Virus record (IMG/VR): IMGVR_UViG_3300030060_001506
Span: 1-28,338 of that record
Strand: one strand, 5' to 3'
From: a virus
Length of the DNA stretch: 28,338 bases
Below the pieces are notes generated by a model. That model saw only the letters and a program-made list of their open reading frames with translations, was not told the origin of the DNA and did not search any database. Below, in pieces: positions 14,860 through 23,094 of this stretch; the first letter of the stretch is position 1; each line of letters starts with the position of its first letter. The position numbers and the translations under genes are program-made.

Positions 14860-17800
14860 ATGTCTGATACATTCAAACTACCGGACGGCTCTATTATAAT
14901 AGAAGACACAGAAGAAGTCGTTGACGAAGTAATCAAAGATAAAGACCTACAATTACAAGAAACAACAGAAGTAGAAGAACCTGTTGGTATAGACGTTTTA
15001 AAAGAAAAAGGCATCATCTCACCATCAAGTATTACAGGATCTCCTACTGAGGAGATGGTTAGAGGGATTAGTAAAATTGTAGATAAAGTGCAAGGTAAAG
15101 AAATAGAAGAAGATGTTTCTCTTGTAGAATCTTTAGTTGGAGCTGGTGTGAGCAGCGCTATAAAAATACCAAAGGGTTTAGTTACATTTGGAACTTTACT
15201 ATTTGATATTTTTCAAGAAGAAGGCATACCTTATGATGAAACATTAACAGGTAGATTAACTGAAGCTTTTGAACAAACAACACTGGGTAAAATAGAACAA
15301 GCATCATCAGAAGTTGCAGCAGAAACAGCGGCAGGTAAAATTACAGAAGCTATTGGTCAGTTATATGGTGCAGGTAAAATAGCACAAAAGACAGCTATAC
15401 CTGTCATAGAAAAAACATCTCGAAAAGTTAGACAATTAGTAAGCGCCATCAAAGGTGGTAGATATGTTAAGACTACAAACAATGTAAACGCAGCAAGAGC
15501 TGTTAAAAAAGCAAATGATTTAAATAAAATAACAGGCAAAGATAAATTTATAGCCATTGCTGTTGGTGGAGGAGTTGGTGGTGGTTTTATAGTATCTGAT
15601 GTAGAGAAGATTGGTACGTTTGGTGATTGGGATTTTTTAGATTTTTTACCAACAGGATTAGATAGAAATCAACGAGAACAAGGTGCTGAAGATGCACAAA
15701 GACAATTATTAAATAGATTAAAGTTTGGTGCAGAGTTAGGATTTCCTATTATACCTGCTGTAGTAGGTACAATTAAAACTGGTAAGCTTATTACGCAGTT
15801 TGGTAAAGATCTTGCATATAGTGATAGTATGCTAGAGAGATGGGTAGACAGGTTTGTTGGTCGACCGTTTAGATCTAGAAGTAATAAGACTCAAGAATTA
15901 TTTGATGGTATACAAAAATTAGAAGGTAAAAAATCTGCTATAAAAGTATTAGCCAAAGACGCTGCTGCAGATTTTGATGATACAATAAGAGCTATATCAA
16001 AAGAAACGAGTGGCGCGGCGCAAGCATTAAAAGATCCAGATGCCATGTCAAAACTTATATCTGAGTTTATGTTTAAATCTACGGATGATGTTGTAAAAGG
16101 TAAGTCAATAGCTTTTCCTGGTTTTTCTAACAAATCTTTAAAAAGATTTAGAGAATCCATGAGTGAATTAGGTGTATCTAAAGGTTCTGTAAATAAGATT
16201 ATTAAAGACTCTGCAGCTTTTAGAAATACCACAGCAGGATTAAAATCATTAATTAGTGCAAGTAAAAATGTTGTAACAGGCACAGAAAAATTAAATAAAA
16301 TATTAAATGAAAGAATAAAAAATCAACTCACTGTAGATTACAAAATTATAGATGACAACAGAGGTTTATTTAATGGTTATAGACCAACAGCTGAAAGTAT
16401 AAAAGAAGTTGCACAGATCTTACAAAAATATGCAAGAGCAAACGGTAAGAGTTTAGATGATGCTACTGCTAATAAATTAGTAACTGATGTAACTAAAAAT
16501 GCATTTAAAGATAAAACAACAGGTGCTTTAGTATTTGATATTGGAGAACAAAGCGCATTAGCAGATAAAGCTGTGCAAAGAATTAACATGGGTAAATATA
16601 TTACTACAGGTAAATTTAAACCTGATGGTAAAGGTGGCCTTATACAAAAAGAAGCTGATCTTACAGCTTTTAAAAAATTATTTGGTGAATACAGAAATGC
16701 ACAAAAAGGTATTTATGCTGTGGCATCTGAGTTAGGTGAGACTATTGCAAGAGATAAATTTTATCAAACACTATTAGATGACAGTAACAGAATAGCTGCA
16801 GCGATAAAACAAGGTAATCCTGACGTTATCAGAGGTCAAATAGGTAGACCTATATTTTTTAAAAATTACAACGATGCTGTTGTAAATTTACCTAATCAAG
16901 ACATAGCAAAAGTACCATTAAGTTTAAAAACAGCTTTACCAGAAACAATATATAAAAGTCCGTTAGATGGATACTTTACAACAATTCCATATGGTGAAGC
17001 CATTAGAGTTGGTGATGCTGTAGTTGGTAGTGCACTTACTAGAAGTGCAATCTATAGAGCTTTGATGTTAATACCAAAAGGTTTATCACAAGCTGCAAAA
17101 ACAATTTTAGGTCCTTTTACACACGCTAGAAACTTTTTCTCTTCTATGTTTACAACAATACATCGAGGAAACATTCTAATACCACCTGAAAAAATAGTAG
17201 AGTTTTTAAACAGATCTAGAAAGTCTGTGCAGCCACAGTTGTTGTATAGAATGACAGGTAATCCTAAATATAGAAACGCACCCGCAGATCAAGCACTATA
17301 TAGATTCTTATTAGAAGAAGGTGTTACCAACCAGAACATTGTAGCTAGAGAACTTGAAGGTATTTTTTCTGATATCACACAATTAAGAACAGCTAACATG
17401 ACAACGGATAAGTGGTTTAATAAAATATTAAACACAGGCACACGAAAATTTAAAAGACTGTATGATGTTGCACAAGATTTATATACAGCAGAGGATGACC
17501 TATTTAGAGTGTATAATTTTTTAGCAGAGTTTTATAAATTAGATAATGCATTTAACGTTGCAATTAAAAAAGGTATTAGAGACATAAATGGTAAAGTAGT
17601 GACACAAGCAACTAAACCATCAGAACTTGAACTAATGAAAGAAGCAGCACAGATTGTAAGAGAAACTGTGCCAAACTACGCGTATGTTTCTGATTTTGTA
17701 AAAGGTGTTAGACGATCTCCACTTGGAAGTTTTGCTGCCTTTCCAGCAGAAATATATAGAACAGGCGTAAACACAACTGTTAGAGCACTAAAAGAAATTA

Positions 17801-19062
17801 AAGATCCTGTTAGAAAACAAATTGGTTATAACAGTTTAGTTGGACAAGGATTTACGTATGCTGTAATACCAGTTATAGCAACAGAAGCATTTAGAACTTT
17901 ATATGGTATCACTAGAGATCAAGTTAATGCTCTTAGAGAAGTATTACCAACATGGTCAGAAGACAACACTATTTTACCTGTGTATGAAGATGGTAAATAT
18001 AAATATATAGATTTTAGTCATGGATTTTTTTATGACACAATGATTGAACCTGTGCAAACTACTTTATCAACAGTGCAAAGAAACCCAGATCAACCTTTGG
18101 TGCCACAGCTTTTAGATGGTTTTGTAAAATCTACAGGTAAAGTTTTTCAACCTTTTATTCAAGAATCGATTTGGATAGGAACTGTATTAGACCTATTTGC
18201 TAGAAAAGGAAGAACGAAAGAGGGCAGACAAATATGGAATGAAAGAGATGAACCAGGTGACAAACTTTCATCAGCAATAGAATATGCAGCTAAAGAATTA
18301 TCTCCAGGATCTAGAGAACAGCTAATAAGATTATACAAAGCGTTAACTGATCAAACTATAAAAGGAACAAAATATGAAATACCTGATGAGCTTATGGGAT
18401 TATTTGGATTTAGAAAAGTGCCAATTAATCTTGAAAAAACGCTTAAAGTTAGAATACAACAATTTAACACAGACACACGTAACGAACGTAGATTAATTTT
18501 CGCTGACACAAGAACAGGAGATCCTGTGAAAGATGATAATATAATCATTAGACAATTTGTCAAAGCAAATAAACAAAGGTATGAAACATACAGTAAAATG
18601 AGAAGATTATATGATTCTGTAAAAGTTTTAGGTATGAGAGATGAAAAAATAGCAGAAGAGTTTAGCGATAGAAATGCTATAAGACTTTATGGTTTTATAG
18701 AAAATAATAAATTTGATCCTTTTGGTGTAAGCACAGACGTAATAGCAGCATATGCAAAAGAATCAGATGAAAAAAATATACCCAATCCTTTAAACAAGAA
18801 AGTATTAAAAAAACTAAAGAAAATGAGAAAAGATATGTCTAAATTAAAATTAAACCAAGAATTTAATATTGATGTAGAGAAGTATCTATTACCAGAAGCA
18901 GATACTAGCATGGTGCCACCATTACCAGAGCAACCACAACCAAATCCAGCGATAGTTCAAAGTCCACCACCTATGACAACACAAGGGTTGACACCAACAG
19001 AACAAGCTTTATTATCGGAAGAGGAGCGAATGATAGCGCTTAGAAACAGAGGATTAGTATAA
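14860..19062 (+). CDS. Giant internal virion / DNA-ejection protein (1400 aa)
   Basis: The longest gene here. The size is close to T7 gp16, and its position at the end of the virion module fits a channel-forming ejection protein. The first 45 residues are very acidic. Hydrophobic, glycine-rich segments occur at about 230-247 (FIAIAVGGGVGGGFIVSD) and about 291-305, and a further one lies near residues 990-1010 (FTYAVIPVIATEAF), all able to enter a membrane. The rest is mainly charged helix. The C-terminus is proline/glutamine-rich (PPLPEQPQPNPAIVQSPPPM). I see no lysozyme-like or transglycosylase catalytic motif, unlike T7 gp16. The ribosome site is AAAGGAG, eight bases before the ATG. Confident as a gene, moderate on role. 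Confidence 0.65.
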   Translation: MSDTFKLPDGSIIIEDTEEVVDEVIKDKDLQLQETTEVEEPVGIDVLKEKGIISPSSITGSPTEEMVRGISKIVDKVQGKEIEEDVSLVESLVGAGVSSAIKIPKGLVTFGTLLFDIFQEEGIPYDETLTGRLTEAFEQTTLGKIEQASSEVAAETAAGKITEAIGQLYGAGKIAQKTAIPVIEKTSRKVRQLVSAIKGGRYVKTTNNVNAARAVKKANDLNKITGKDKFIAIAVGGGVGGGFIVSDVEKIGTFGDWDFLDFLPTGLDRNQREQGAEDAQRQLLNRLKFGAELGFPIIPAVVGTIKTGKLITQFGKDLAYSDSMLERWVDRFVGRPFRSRSNKTQELFDGIQKLEGKKSAIKVLAKDAAADFDDTIRAISKETSGAAQALKDPDAMSKLISEFMFKSTDDVVKGKSIAFPGFSNKSLKRFRESMSELGVSKGSVNKIIKDSAAFRNTTAGLKSLISASKNVVTGTEKLNKILNERIKNQLTVDYKIIDDNRGLFNGYRPTAESIKEVAQILQKYARANGKSLDDATANKLVTDVTKNAFKDKTTGALVFDIGEQSALADKAVQRINMGKYITTGKFKPDGKGGLIQKEADLTAFKKLFGEYRNAQKGIYAVASELGETIARDKFYQTLLDDSNRIAAAIKQGNPDVIRGQIGRPIFFKNYNDAVVNLPNQDIAKVPLSLKTALPETIYKSPLDGYFTTIPYGEAIRVGDAVVGSALTRSAIYRALMLIPKGLSQAAKTILGPFTHARNFFSSMFTTIHRGNILIPPEKIVEFLNRSRKSVQPQLLYRMTGNPKYRNAPADQALYRFLLEEGVTNQNIVARELEGIFSDITQLRTANMTTDKWFNKILNTGTRKFKRLYDVAQDLYTAEDDLFRVYNFLAEFYKLDNAFNVAIKKGIRDINGKVVTQATKPSELELMKEAAQIVRETVPNYAYVSDFVKGVRRSPLGSFAAFPAEIYRTGVNTTVRALKEIKDPVRKQIGYNSLVGQGFTYAVIPVIATEAFRTLYGITRDQVNALREVLPTWSEDNTILPVYEDGKYKYIDFSHGFFYDTMIEPVQTTLSTVQRNPDQPLVPQLLDGFVKSTGKVFQPFIQESIWIGTVLDLFARKGRTKEGRQIWNERDEPGDKLSSAIEYAAKELSPGSREQLIRLYKALTDQTIKGTKYEIPDELMGLFGFRKVPINLEKTLKVRIQQFNTDTRNERRLIFADTRTGDPVKDDNIIIRQFVKANKQRYETYSKMRRLYDSVKVLGMRDEKIAEEFSDRNAIRLYGFIENNKFDPFGVSTDVIAAYAKESDEKNIPNPLNKKVLKKLKKMRKDMSKLKLNQEFNIDVEKYLLPEADTSMVPPLPEQPQPNPAIVQSPPPMTTQGLTPTEQALLSEEERMIALRNRGLV

Positions 19063-19682
19063 TGGATTTAGGACCAGGAGGATTAAGTAGCCCAGGACCA
19101 TCAGGATACGGTGGTGGATATGACGCCACTACCACAGGACCATCAGGAGGAGGTGGTGATAACAATGATCCTTATCAAGGTTTTGTACAAGCATCTAAAC
19201 CAAGAGGATTAACTGCAATACAGCGTGCTGTTCAAAACACAGTTCAACAAACAAAAGATTTTTTATCACAACCTGTGAATCAAAGAGGTATTATAGGTAG
19301 TTTAATAGGTGGTGCTTTACTTGGACCATTTGGAGCTTTAGTTGGTGGATCACTCGGACAAAGATATGGTGGAAACGTATCAAGTTTTTTTCAAGGTCCA
19401 ACACCAAATACTGACAACACAGAAATAGATATGTTAACAAGAGCCGGAATGATGCCAAATCAATTTACGATGCCAATAAATACATCTGGTATTACAGGTA
19501 TAGATATAGCTAACTTTCCTCCAAATATGGAATTATATGCAGACTCTAGTCTTAAAAATCAAAATAGACAGATATTGGAAAATATATTAAACCCAGATTT
19601 TAAAATAGATGAAACTCTTGATAGAGAAGATATTAAAAGAAATAGAGAACGAGAACTTCTTAACGAAATATTGACAGGATAA
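19062..19682 (+). CDS. Glycine-zipper protein, possible membrane-active virion protein
   Basis: A 206-residue protein joined to its neighbours by TAATG overlaps. Residues 1-35 are Gly/Pro/Ser-rich and disordered-looking. Residues about 75-100 (RGIIGSLIGGALLGPFGALV) form a hydrophobic glycine zipper with repeated G-x3-G spacing (G79/G83, G84/G88, G91/G95, G95/G99), a pattern of membrane-inserting helices in pore-forming and outer-membrane proteins. The C-terminal 40 residues are charged helix (DETLDREDIKRNRERELLNE). It follows the giant ejection protein, so insertion into the host envelope during DNA entry is an attractive idea; a lysis role is the alternative. Not assigned to a named family. 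Confidence 0.6.
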   Translation: MDLGPGGLSSPGPSGYGGGYDATTTGPSGGGGDNNDPYQGFVQASKPRGLTAIQRAVQNTVQQTKDFLSQPVNQRGIIGSLIGGALLGPFGALVGGSLGQRYGGNVSSFFQGPTPNTDNTEIDMLTRAGMMPNQFTMPINTSGITGIDIANFPPNMELYADSSLKNQNRQILENILNPDFKIDETLDREDIKRNRERELLNEILTG

Positions 19683-19891
19683 TGCCAAACGGAAAACCAC
19701 CAAAGACAACCGGCGAACATTTAGTATCTCTCTACGGATACGTGCAAGGATTTAAAAGACAGATAGATCATTTACATCAAGACGTAGGAAAGTTAGAAAA
19801 GAAAACAGACACAGTTATTTATTGGATTATTGGTGGTGCGTTTACAACTATACTAACACTTGTTGGTTTATTTAATTTATTTATTAATTAG
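19682..19891 (+). CDS. XhlA-like small membrane protein, possible holin
   Basis: A 69-residue protein with an N-terminal soluble part (TTGEHLVSLYGYVQGFKRQI), a short coiled-coil (DHLHQDVGKLEKKTDTV) and one C-terminal transmembrane helix (IYWIIGGAFTTILTLVGLFN). This layout is that of XhlA-type haemolysin/holin-associated proteins, known to help in phage lysis. No endolysin gene lies in the window. It is the last gene of the virion operon and ends tail-to-tail with the minus-strand helicase gene, overlapping by four bases. Holin function is a guess from topology; a small virion or ejection membrane protein is also possible. Confidence 0.5.
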   Translation: MPNGKPPKTTGEHLVSLYGYVQGFKRQIDHLHQDVGKLEKKTDTVIYWIIGGAFTTILTLVGLFNLFIN

Positions 19892-21312
19892 ATCCAAGAC
19901 TTTAATTCTTCACCCATTATCTCTGTAGCAATATTAACTTTATTACGTAATGATTTTACAATCTTATCATCAATAGTATCTTCTGCCATAATATCAATAT
20001 ATGTCATAGGTTTCTCTTGGCCTATACGATCTATTCTAGCTTCTGATTGCATTCTCTTTTCAAGATCATAACCATTTGAATAATAAATCATTGTTGATGC
20101 ACCTGTAAGTGTAATACCATAACCACCTGTTTGTGGTGTACCAATTATAAATCTAACTGGTGACTCAGGGTCTTGTATCTTCTTAATTGCTTTTTGCCTG
20201 TCATCTGTTGATGTATCACCAAAATATGTAACAACCGTATTATTGCCATATTTTTTTGATATAGCCTCTACAATTTTTTCTATGTCATGTCTGTAGTGAG
20301 CCCATATTACAGCTTTGCCCTCTACTTCATCTAGTATATCCATGAGTTGTGTTATACGATTATTTTTAAGATCTTGCACTGTGCCGTCATTTGATTTGAA
20401 ATGACCACAAGTTATCTGATGTAATCGCATAAGTTGTGTAATAACAGTTGCAGATGTAACCATCTTACCATTTAAGAATGCAATAGCTTCTTGCTTCATT
20501 TGCTTATAAACTTTCTTTTGTTCATCTGTAAGTTCTACAGTTCTTTTCATGTATGTTTTTTTAGGTAGATCTAAACAATCATCTTTTAATACACGATAAG
20601 AAAAAGGTTTTAGTTTTTCTGATAGTTCTGCTAGATTTCTGTATCCAACTACAATCTCTACTTGTCTACCAGATACATTTATTTTTCTACACACAGCATA
20701 TCTAGTTCTAAATACATAATATGATGATTGATCTAATAAATAAGGATCTAAGAAATAACATTGTGTAAACAAATCTAAAGGTGATTTTGTAACTGGAGAA
20801 CCTGTAAGTATTCTTCTATATTTTGTAAGTGGTCTTAGTGATACTATATTTTTAGTACGTTTAGCTGCAGGGTTTTTTATAGTGGTAGACTCGTCTATAC
20901 CCATTAATACTTTGTGACTATTTAAAAATCTCTCTGCAAACTGCATACCTTTTTTAGTAGAGAATGCTTCTACATTCATGATTAGTATGTGAAGCTCTGC
21001 GCCAGTTTTAAACAGAGGTTGTAAATCTTTTGCCTTTGGATCTGTTCTCCATAAACCAACCCTTTTTTCTATATAATCAGGCATATGGTTTGGTATTTCA
21101 CTATCAAACCAGTTCTTATAAACACCCTTTGGTGCAACGATTAAAGCACCATTTATCTTGCCAGCATTATAAAGCATGGCAATATTATCAATTAATACTT
21201 TTGATTTACCTGTACCCATCTCCATAAAATACGCAAAAACTTCTTTATCCCATGACATTTCAAGGGCTTTCTTTTGATGAGCAAAAGGCTTGCTTTTATA
21301 TTTGTAATGCAT
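19888..21312 (-). CDS. SNF2-family (SF2) DNA helicase/ATPase
   Basis: A 474-residue protein with all core motifs: Walker A MEMGTGKSK (31-38), DEST as the DEAD/H box (140-143), LTGSPV (169-174), and in the second RecA domain GTPQTGGYGITLTGAS followed by QSEARIDRIGQ (422-432), a SNF2 hallmark. It lacks extra DNA-binding or nuclease domains, as is typical of phage SNF2-like proteins. Such ATPases translocate on double-stranded DNA; the phage role may be in replication, recombination or removing bound proteins. It is the only minus-strand gene here, starting next to the divergent gap at 21313-21383. Its ribosome site is weak (AGAAAG, far from the ATG). Confidence 0.9.
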   Translation of the reverse strand: MHYKYKSKPFAHQKKALEMSWDKEVFAYFMEMGTGKSKVLIDNIAMLYNAGKINGALIVAPKGVYKNWFDSEIPNHMPDYIEKRVGLWRTDPKAKDLQPLFKTGAELHILIMNVEAFSTKKGMQFAERFLNSHKVLMGIDESTTIKNPAAKRTKNIVSLRPLTKYRRILTGSPVTKSPLDLFTQCYFLDPYLLDQSSYYVFRTRYAVCRKINVSGRQVEIVVGYRNLAELSEKLKPFSYRVLKDDCLDLPKKTYMKRTVELTDEQKKVYKQMKQEAIAFLNGKMVTSATVITQLMRLHQITCGHFKSNDGTVQDLKNNRITQLMDILDEVEGKAVIWAHYRHDIEKIVEAISKKYGNNTVVTYFGDTSTDDRQKAIKKIQDPESPVRFIIGTPQTGGYGITLTGASTMIYYSNGYDLEKRMQSEARIDRIGQEKPMTYIDIMAEDTIDDKIVKSLRNKVNIATEIMGEELKSWI

Positions 21313-21351
21313 AATATATTTTAACTTTCTATTGGAAGCATATATATTATG
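21310..21351. promoter_or_regulatory. 10-bp inverted repeat in the divergent intergenic region
   Basis: CATAATATAT at 21310-21319 and ATATATTATG at 21342-21351 are perfect reverse complements, separated by 22 bases. They bracket the gap between the minus-strand SNF2 gene, whose start codon lies in the left arm, and the plus-strand replication genes. Such a dyad could be an operator for a dimeric regulator or paired promoter elements. The AT-only nature of most of the arms weakens the case. Confidence 0.4.
21321..21348 (+). promoter_or_regulatory. Candidate sigma70-type promoter for the replication module
   Basis: TTAACT at 21321-21326 and TATATT at 21343-21348 are 16 bases apart and resemble -35 and -10 hexamers. 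A start near 21355 would leave a leader of about 29 bases before the ATG at 21384, with AAGAAGGA at 21366-21373 as ribosome site. This also argues against the upstream GTG at 21351 as a start codon. Confidence 0.5.
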
Positions 21352-21383
21352 TGTTAAACAATGTCAAGAAGGATATATTACTA

Positions 21384-21719
21384 ATGGCAACAGTCTTTGT
21401 TATACAAGACATACCAGGATCTAAAATAGGTGCACCTAAAATTAATATTATAGGGGCAACAGAGTTTGGTAATTTAAAAGTATTATTACCAGAAAACTCA
21501 CAAATTATTTTGAGTCCAGCATATGTAATACAAACTTTACGAAAAAAATTACAAGAATATAAAAAAGACGATTATTTATTACTTACAGGCGATCCTGCCA
21601 TAATTGGTGTGGCCTGTTCTATAGTATCTGATATTACTAATGGTAAATACAACCTCTTAAAATGGGATAAACAAGAAAGAAAATACTATCCTGTAGAAAT
21701 AGATTTATATAAGACTTGA
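21384..21719 (+). CDS. Conserved phage protein of unknown function, early region
   Basis: A 111-residue protein when started at ATG 21384, the choice supported by AAGAAGGA ten bases upstream; a GTG at 21351 would add eleven residues but lies at the presumed transcription start. The pattern MATVFVIQDIPG, then GNLKVLLPENSQIILSP, LLLTGDPAIIGVACSIVSD and YNLLKWDKQERKYYPVEIDL is one I recall in many phages, always near replication genes. The hydrophobic core and GDP-x-x-I-G segment suggest a small alpha/beta fold, but no enzymatic motif is clear. First gene of the rightward replication operon. A promoter for the next gene overlaps its stop codon. Confidence 0.65.
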   Translation: MATVFVIQDIPGSKIGAPKINIIGATEFGNLKVLLPENSQIILSPAYVIQTLRKKLQEYKKDDYLLLTGDPAIIGVACSIVSDITNGKYNLLKWDKQERKYYPVEIDLYKT

Positions 21720-21743
21720 CAATAATATAAAAACCTATATATA
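21716..21743 (+). promoter_or_regulatory. Near-consensus sigma70 promoter
   Basis: A perfect TTGACA at 21716-21721 and TATATA at 21738-21743 are 16 bases apart. The -35 overlaps the stop codon of the preceding gene. Transcription would begin near 21750, only about ten bases before the ATG at 21760. It is the best promoter match I found, likely read by host RNA polymerase. Confidence 0.6.
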
Positions 21744-21759
21744 GAAAGACGAGAAAGTT

Positions 21760-22314
21760 ATGACAAAAATAAATTTTGAAAACGATAGAATGCAATCGGT
21801 GGAGCAAATAGATTCCGCTAAACGATTATCCGACAAAGTGTTGGAGTTAAAAGATTTAGAAGATGAGATTGCAAATGCAGAAGAGTCTCTAAAAAAATTA
21901 AAAGAGAAAGCAAAAGTAGTTTCATCTGTAGAGATACCTGCAATGATGGATGATATGCAGATTACAAAATTAAAGCTGAAAGATGGCGAGTCAGTAGAGA
22001 TCAAAAAAATCTACGGCGCTTCTATTCCGAAAGATCAACAGGATGCAGCTTTTCAATGGCTTCGTAACAACGGTCTAGGTGATGTTATTAAAAATGACAT
22101 TACCGTTACCTTTGGTCGTGGCGAAGACAACAAGGCGGCAGCATATGCTGACCTTGCAAAGGGTCAAGGGTTTGAGCCAGTTCAAAAGATTGGTGTAAAC
22201 CCTATGACTCTAAAAGCTCTTGTAAGAGAACGTCTTGAGAATAATCAAGATGTCCCTAAAGAGCTGTTTAAACCGTTTGAGGGTAACCAAACAAAAATAA
22301 CAAGGAGAAACTAG
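21760..22314 (+). CDS. Conserved phage replication-region protein with coiled-coil
   Basis: A 184-residue protein. Residues about 20-52 form a heptad-like coiled-coil (DKVLELKDLEDEIANAEESL, then KKLKEKAK). A compact domain follows with TKLKLKDGESVEIKKIYGAS, then GLGDVIKNDITVTFGRGEDN, and a C-terminal part MTLKALVRERLENNQDVP. The segment GDVIKNDITVTFGRGED is a signature I recall in many tailed phages, located beside a presumed single-strand DNA-binding protein and DNA polymerase. Function not established; a replication accessory or recombination mediator is possible. Begins just after the TTGACA promoter and carries the AAGGAG ribosome site of the next gene near its end. Confidence 0.65.
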   Translation: MTKINFENDRMQSVEQIDSAKRLSDKVLELKDLEDEIANAEESLKKLKEKAKVVSSVEIPAMMDDMQITKLKLKDGESVEIKKIYGASIPKDQQDAAFQWLRNNGLGDVIKNDITVTFGRGEDNKAAAYADLAKGQGFEPVQKIGVNPMTLKALVRERLENNQDVPKELFKPFEGNQTKITRRN

Positions 22315-22316
22315 AA

Positions 22317-23039
22317 ATGAGTGACGCGAAACAAGTAGCAACTAAAAAAGAAAACTTGCCTTCAGCTTCATTATTTGAAGCAGATGCGCAAGCTGGTTTT
22401 GAGAATGTGAAGACAGAGAGTCTGGCTCCACCTATCTTAAAACTTTTACAGAACGGATCAGCAGAAGCGCAGAAACGTAATCAAAATTATGTTGAAGGTG
22501 CAGAGCCTGGTATGTTCTTAAACACTGTTACGAAACAGTTATATGATGGTGATAAAGGAATACAGGTTATTCCATGTCATTATAAATTAGAATACCAAGA
22601 ATGGGCAGATTATGGGACAGGTTCAGGTAGACCTGAAATGATCTATCCTGATACTTCGGATATTTTAGAAAAAACTACAAAAGGACCTGATGGTAAAGAT
22701 AGATTACAGAATGGTAATTATATCTTAACTGTTGGTCAACACTTTGTGATTATTATAGGTGACAGAGGTTCTGAAACTGCGATGATATCCATGAGTTCGT
22801 CTCAAGGTAAAGTTAGCAGAAAATGGAACTCCATGATGAAGTCTATTAGTTTAGATGGTAAGAATGGTCCTTATACACCACCATCGTTTAGCCACATATA
22901 TAAATTATCTTCTGTATTAAATACAGGAAAAGGTAATCAATGGTATGGCTACAACGTTGAAAAAATTGGAATGCTAGAAGATGTCAAGATGTATGAACGA
23001 GCGAAGAAGTTCTACGAAGGCATTAAGAATAAAGCATAA
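22317..23039 (+). CDS. Conserved phage protein, putative single-stranded DNA-binding
   Basis: A 240-residue protein with a strong ribosome site, AAGGAG at 22302-22307. Recognisable blocks: LAPPILKLLQNGSAEAQKRN, YVEGAEPGMFLNTVTKQLYD, GDKGIQVIPCHYKLEYQEW, and SSSQGKVSRKWNSMMKSI followed by YTPPSFSHIYKLSSV. I recall this protein in marine and other phages within replication modules, sometimes annotated as a DNA-binding protein. Its size, mixed beta content and position just before primase and helicase fit a T7 gp2.5-like role, but the acidic tail expected of such proteins is not seen here (it ends in GIKNKA). The DNA-binding assignment is therefore tentative. Confidence 0.6.
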   Translation: MSDAKQVATKKENLPSASLFEADAQAGFENVKTESLAPPILKLLQNGSAEAQKRNQNYVEGAEPGMFLNTVTKQLYDGDKGIQVIPCHYKLEYQEWADYGTGSGRPEMIYPDTSDILEKTTKGPDGKDRLQNGNYILTVGQHFVIIIGDRGSETAMISMSSSQGKVSRKWNSMMKSISLDGKNGPYTPPSFSHIYKLSSVLNTGKGNQWYGYNVEKIGMLEDVKMYERAKKFYEGIKNKA

Positions 23040-23047
23040 ATGATTTT

Positions 23048-23078
23048 GGGGGTTGTGATCCATAACTCCACACCCCCC
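23048..23078 (+). promoter_or_regulatory. GC-rich hairpin before the primase gene
   Basis: GGGGGTTGTG at 23048-23057 pairs with CACACCCCCC at 23069-23078 around an 11-base loop, with nine of ten positions matched. It is strikingly GC-rich for this genome. No T-tract follows on the plus strand (GAAACACAAAG), so an intrinsic terminator is unlikely. It ends 16 bases before the primase ATG at 23095, so it could affect translation initiation, RNA stability or transcription pausing. Confidence 0.5.
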
Positions 23079-23094
23079 GAAACACAAAGTGGTG

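Noticed and set aside
21351-21383. GTG at 21351 as start of the first replication-module gene
   Set aside because: It lies at or before the inferred transcription start, while ATG 21384 has AAGAAGGA ten bases upstream and begins the conserved part of the protein.
23040-23094. Intrinsic terminator before the primase gene
   Set aside because: The hairpin is strong, but neither strand has a T-tract after it.
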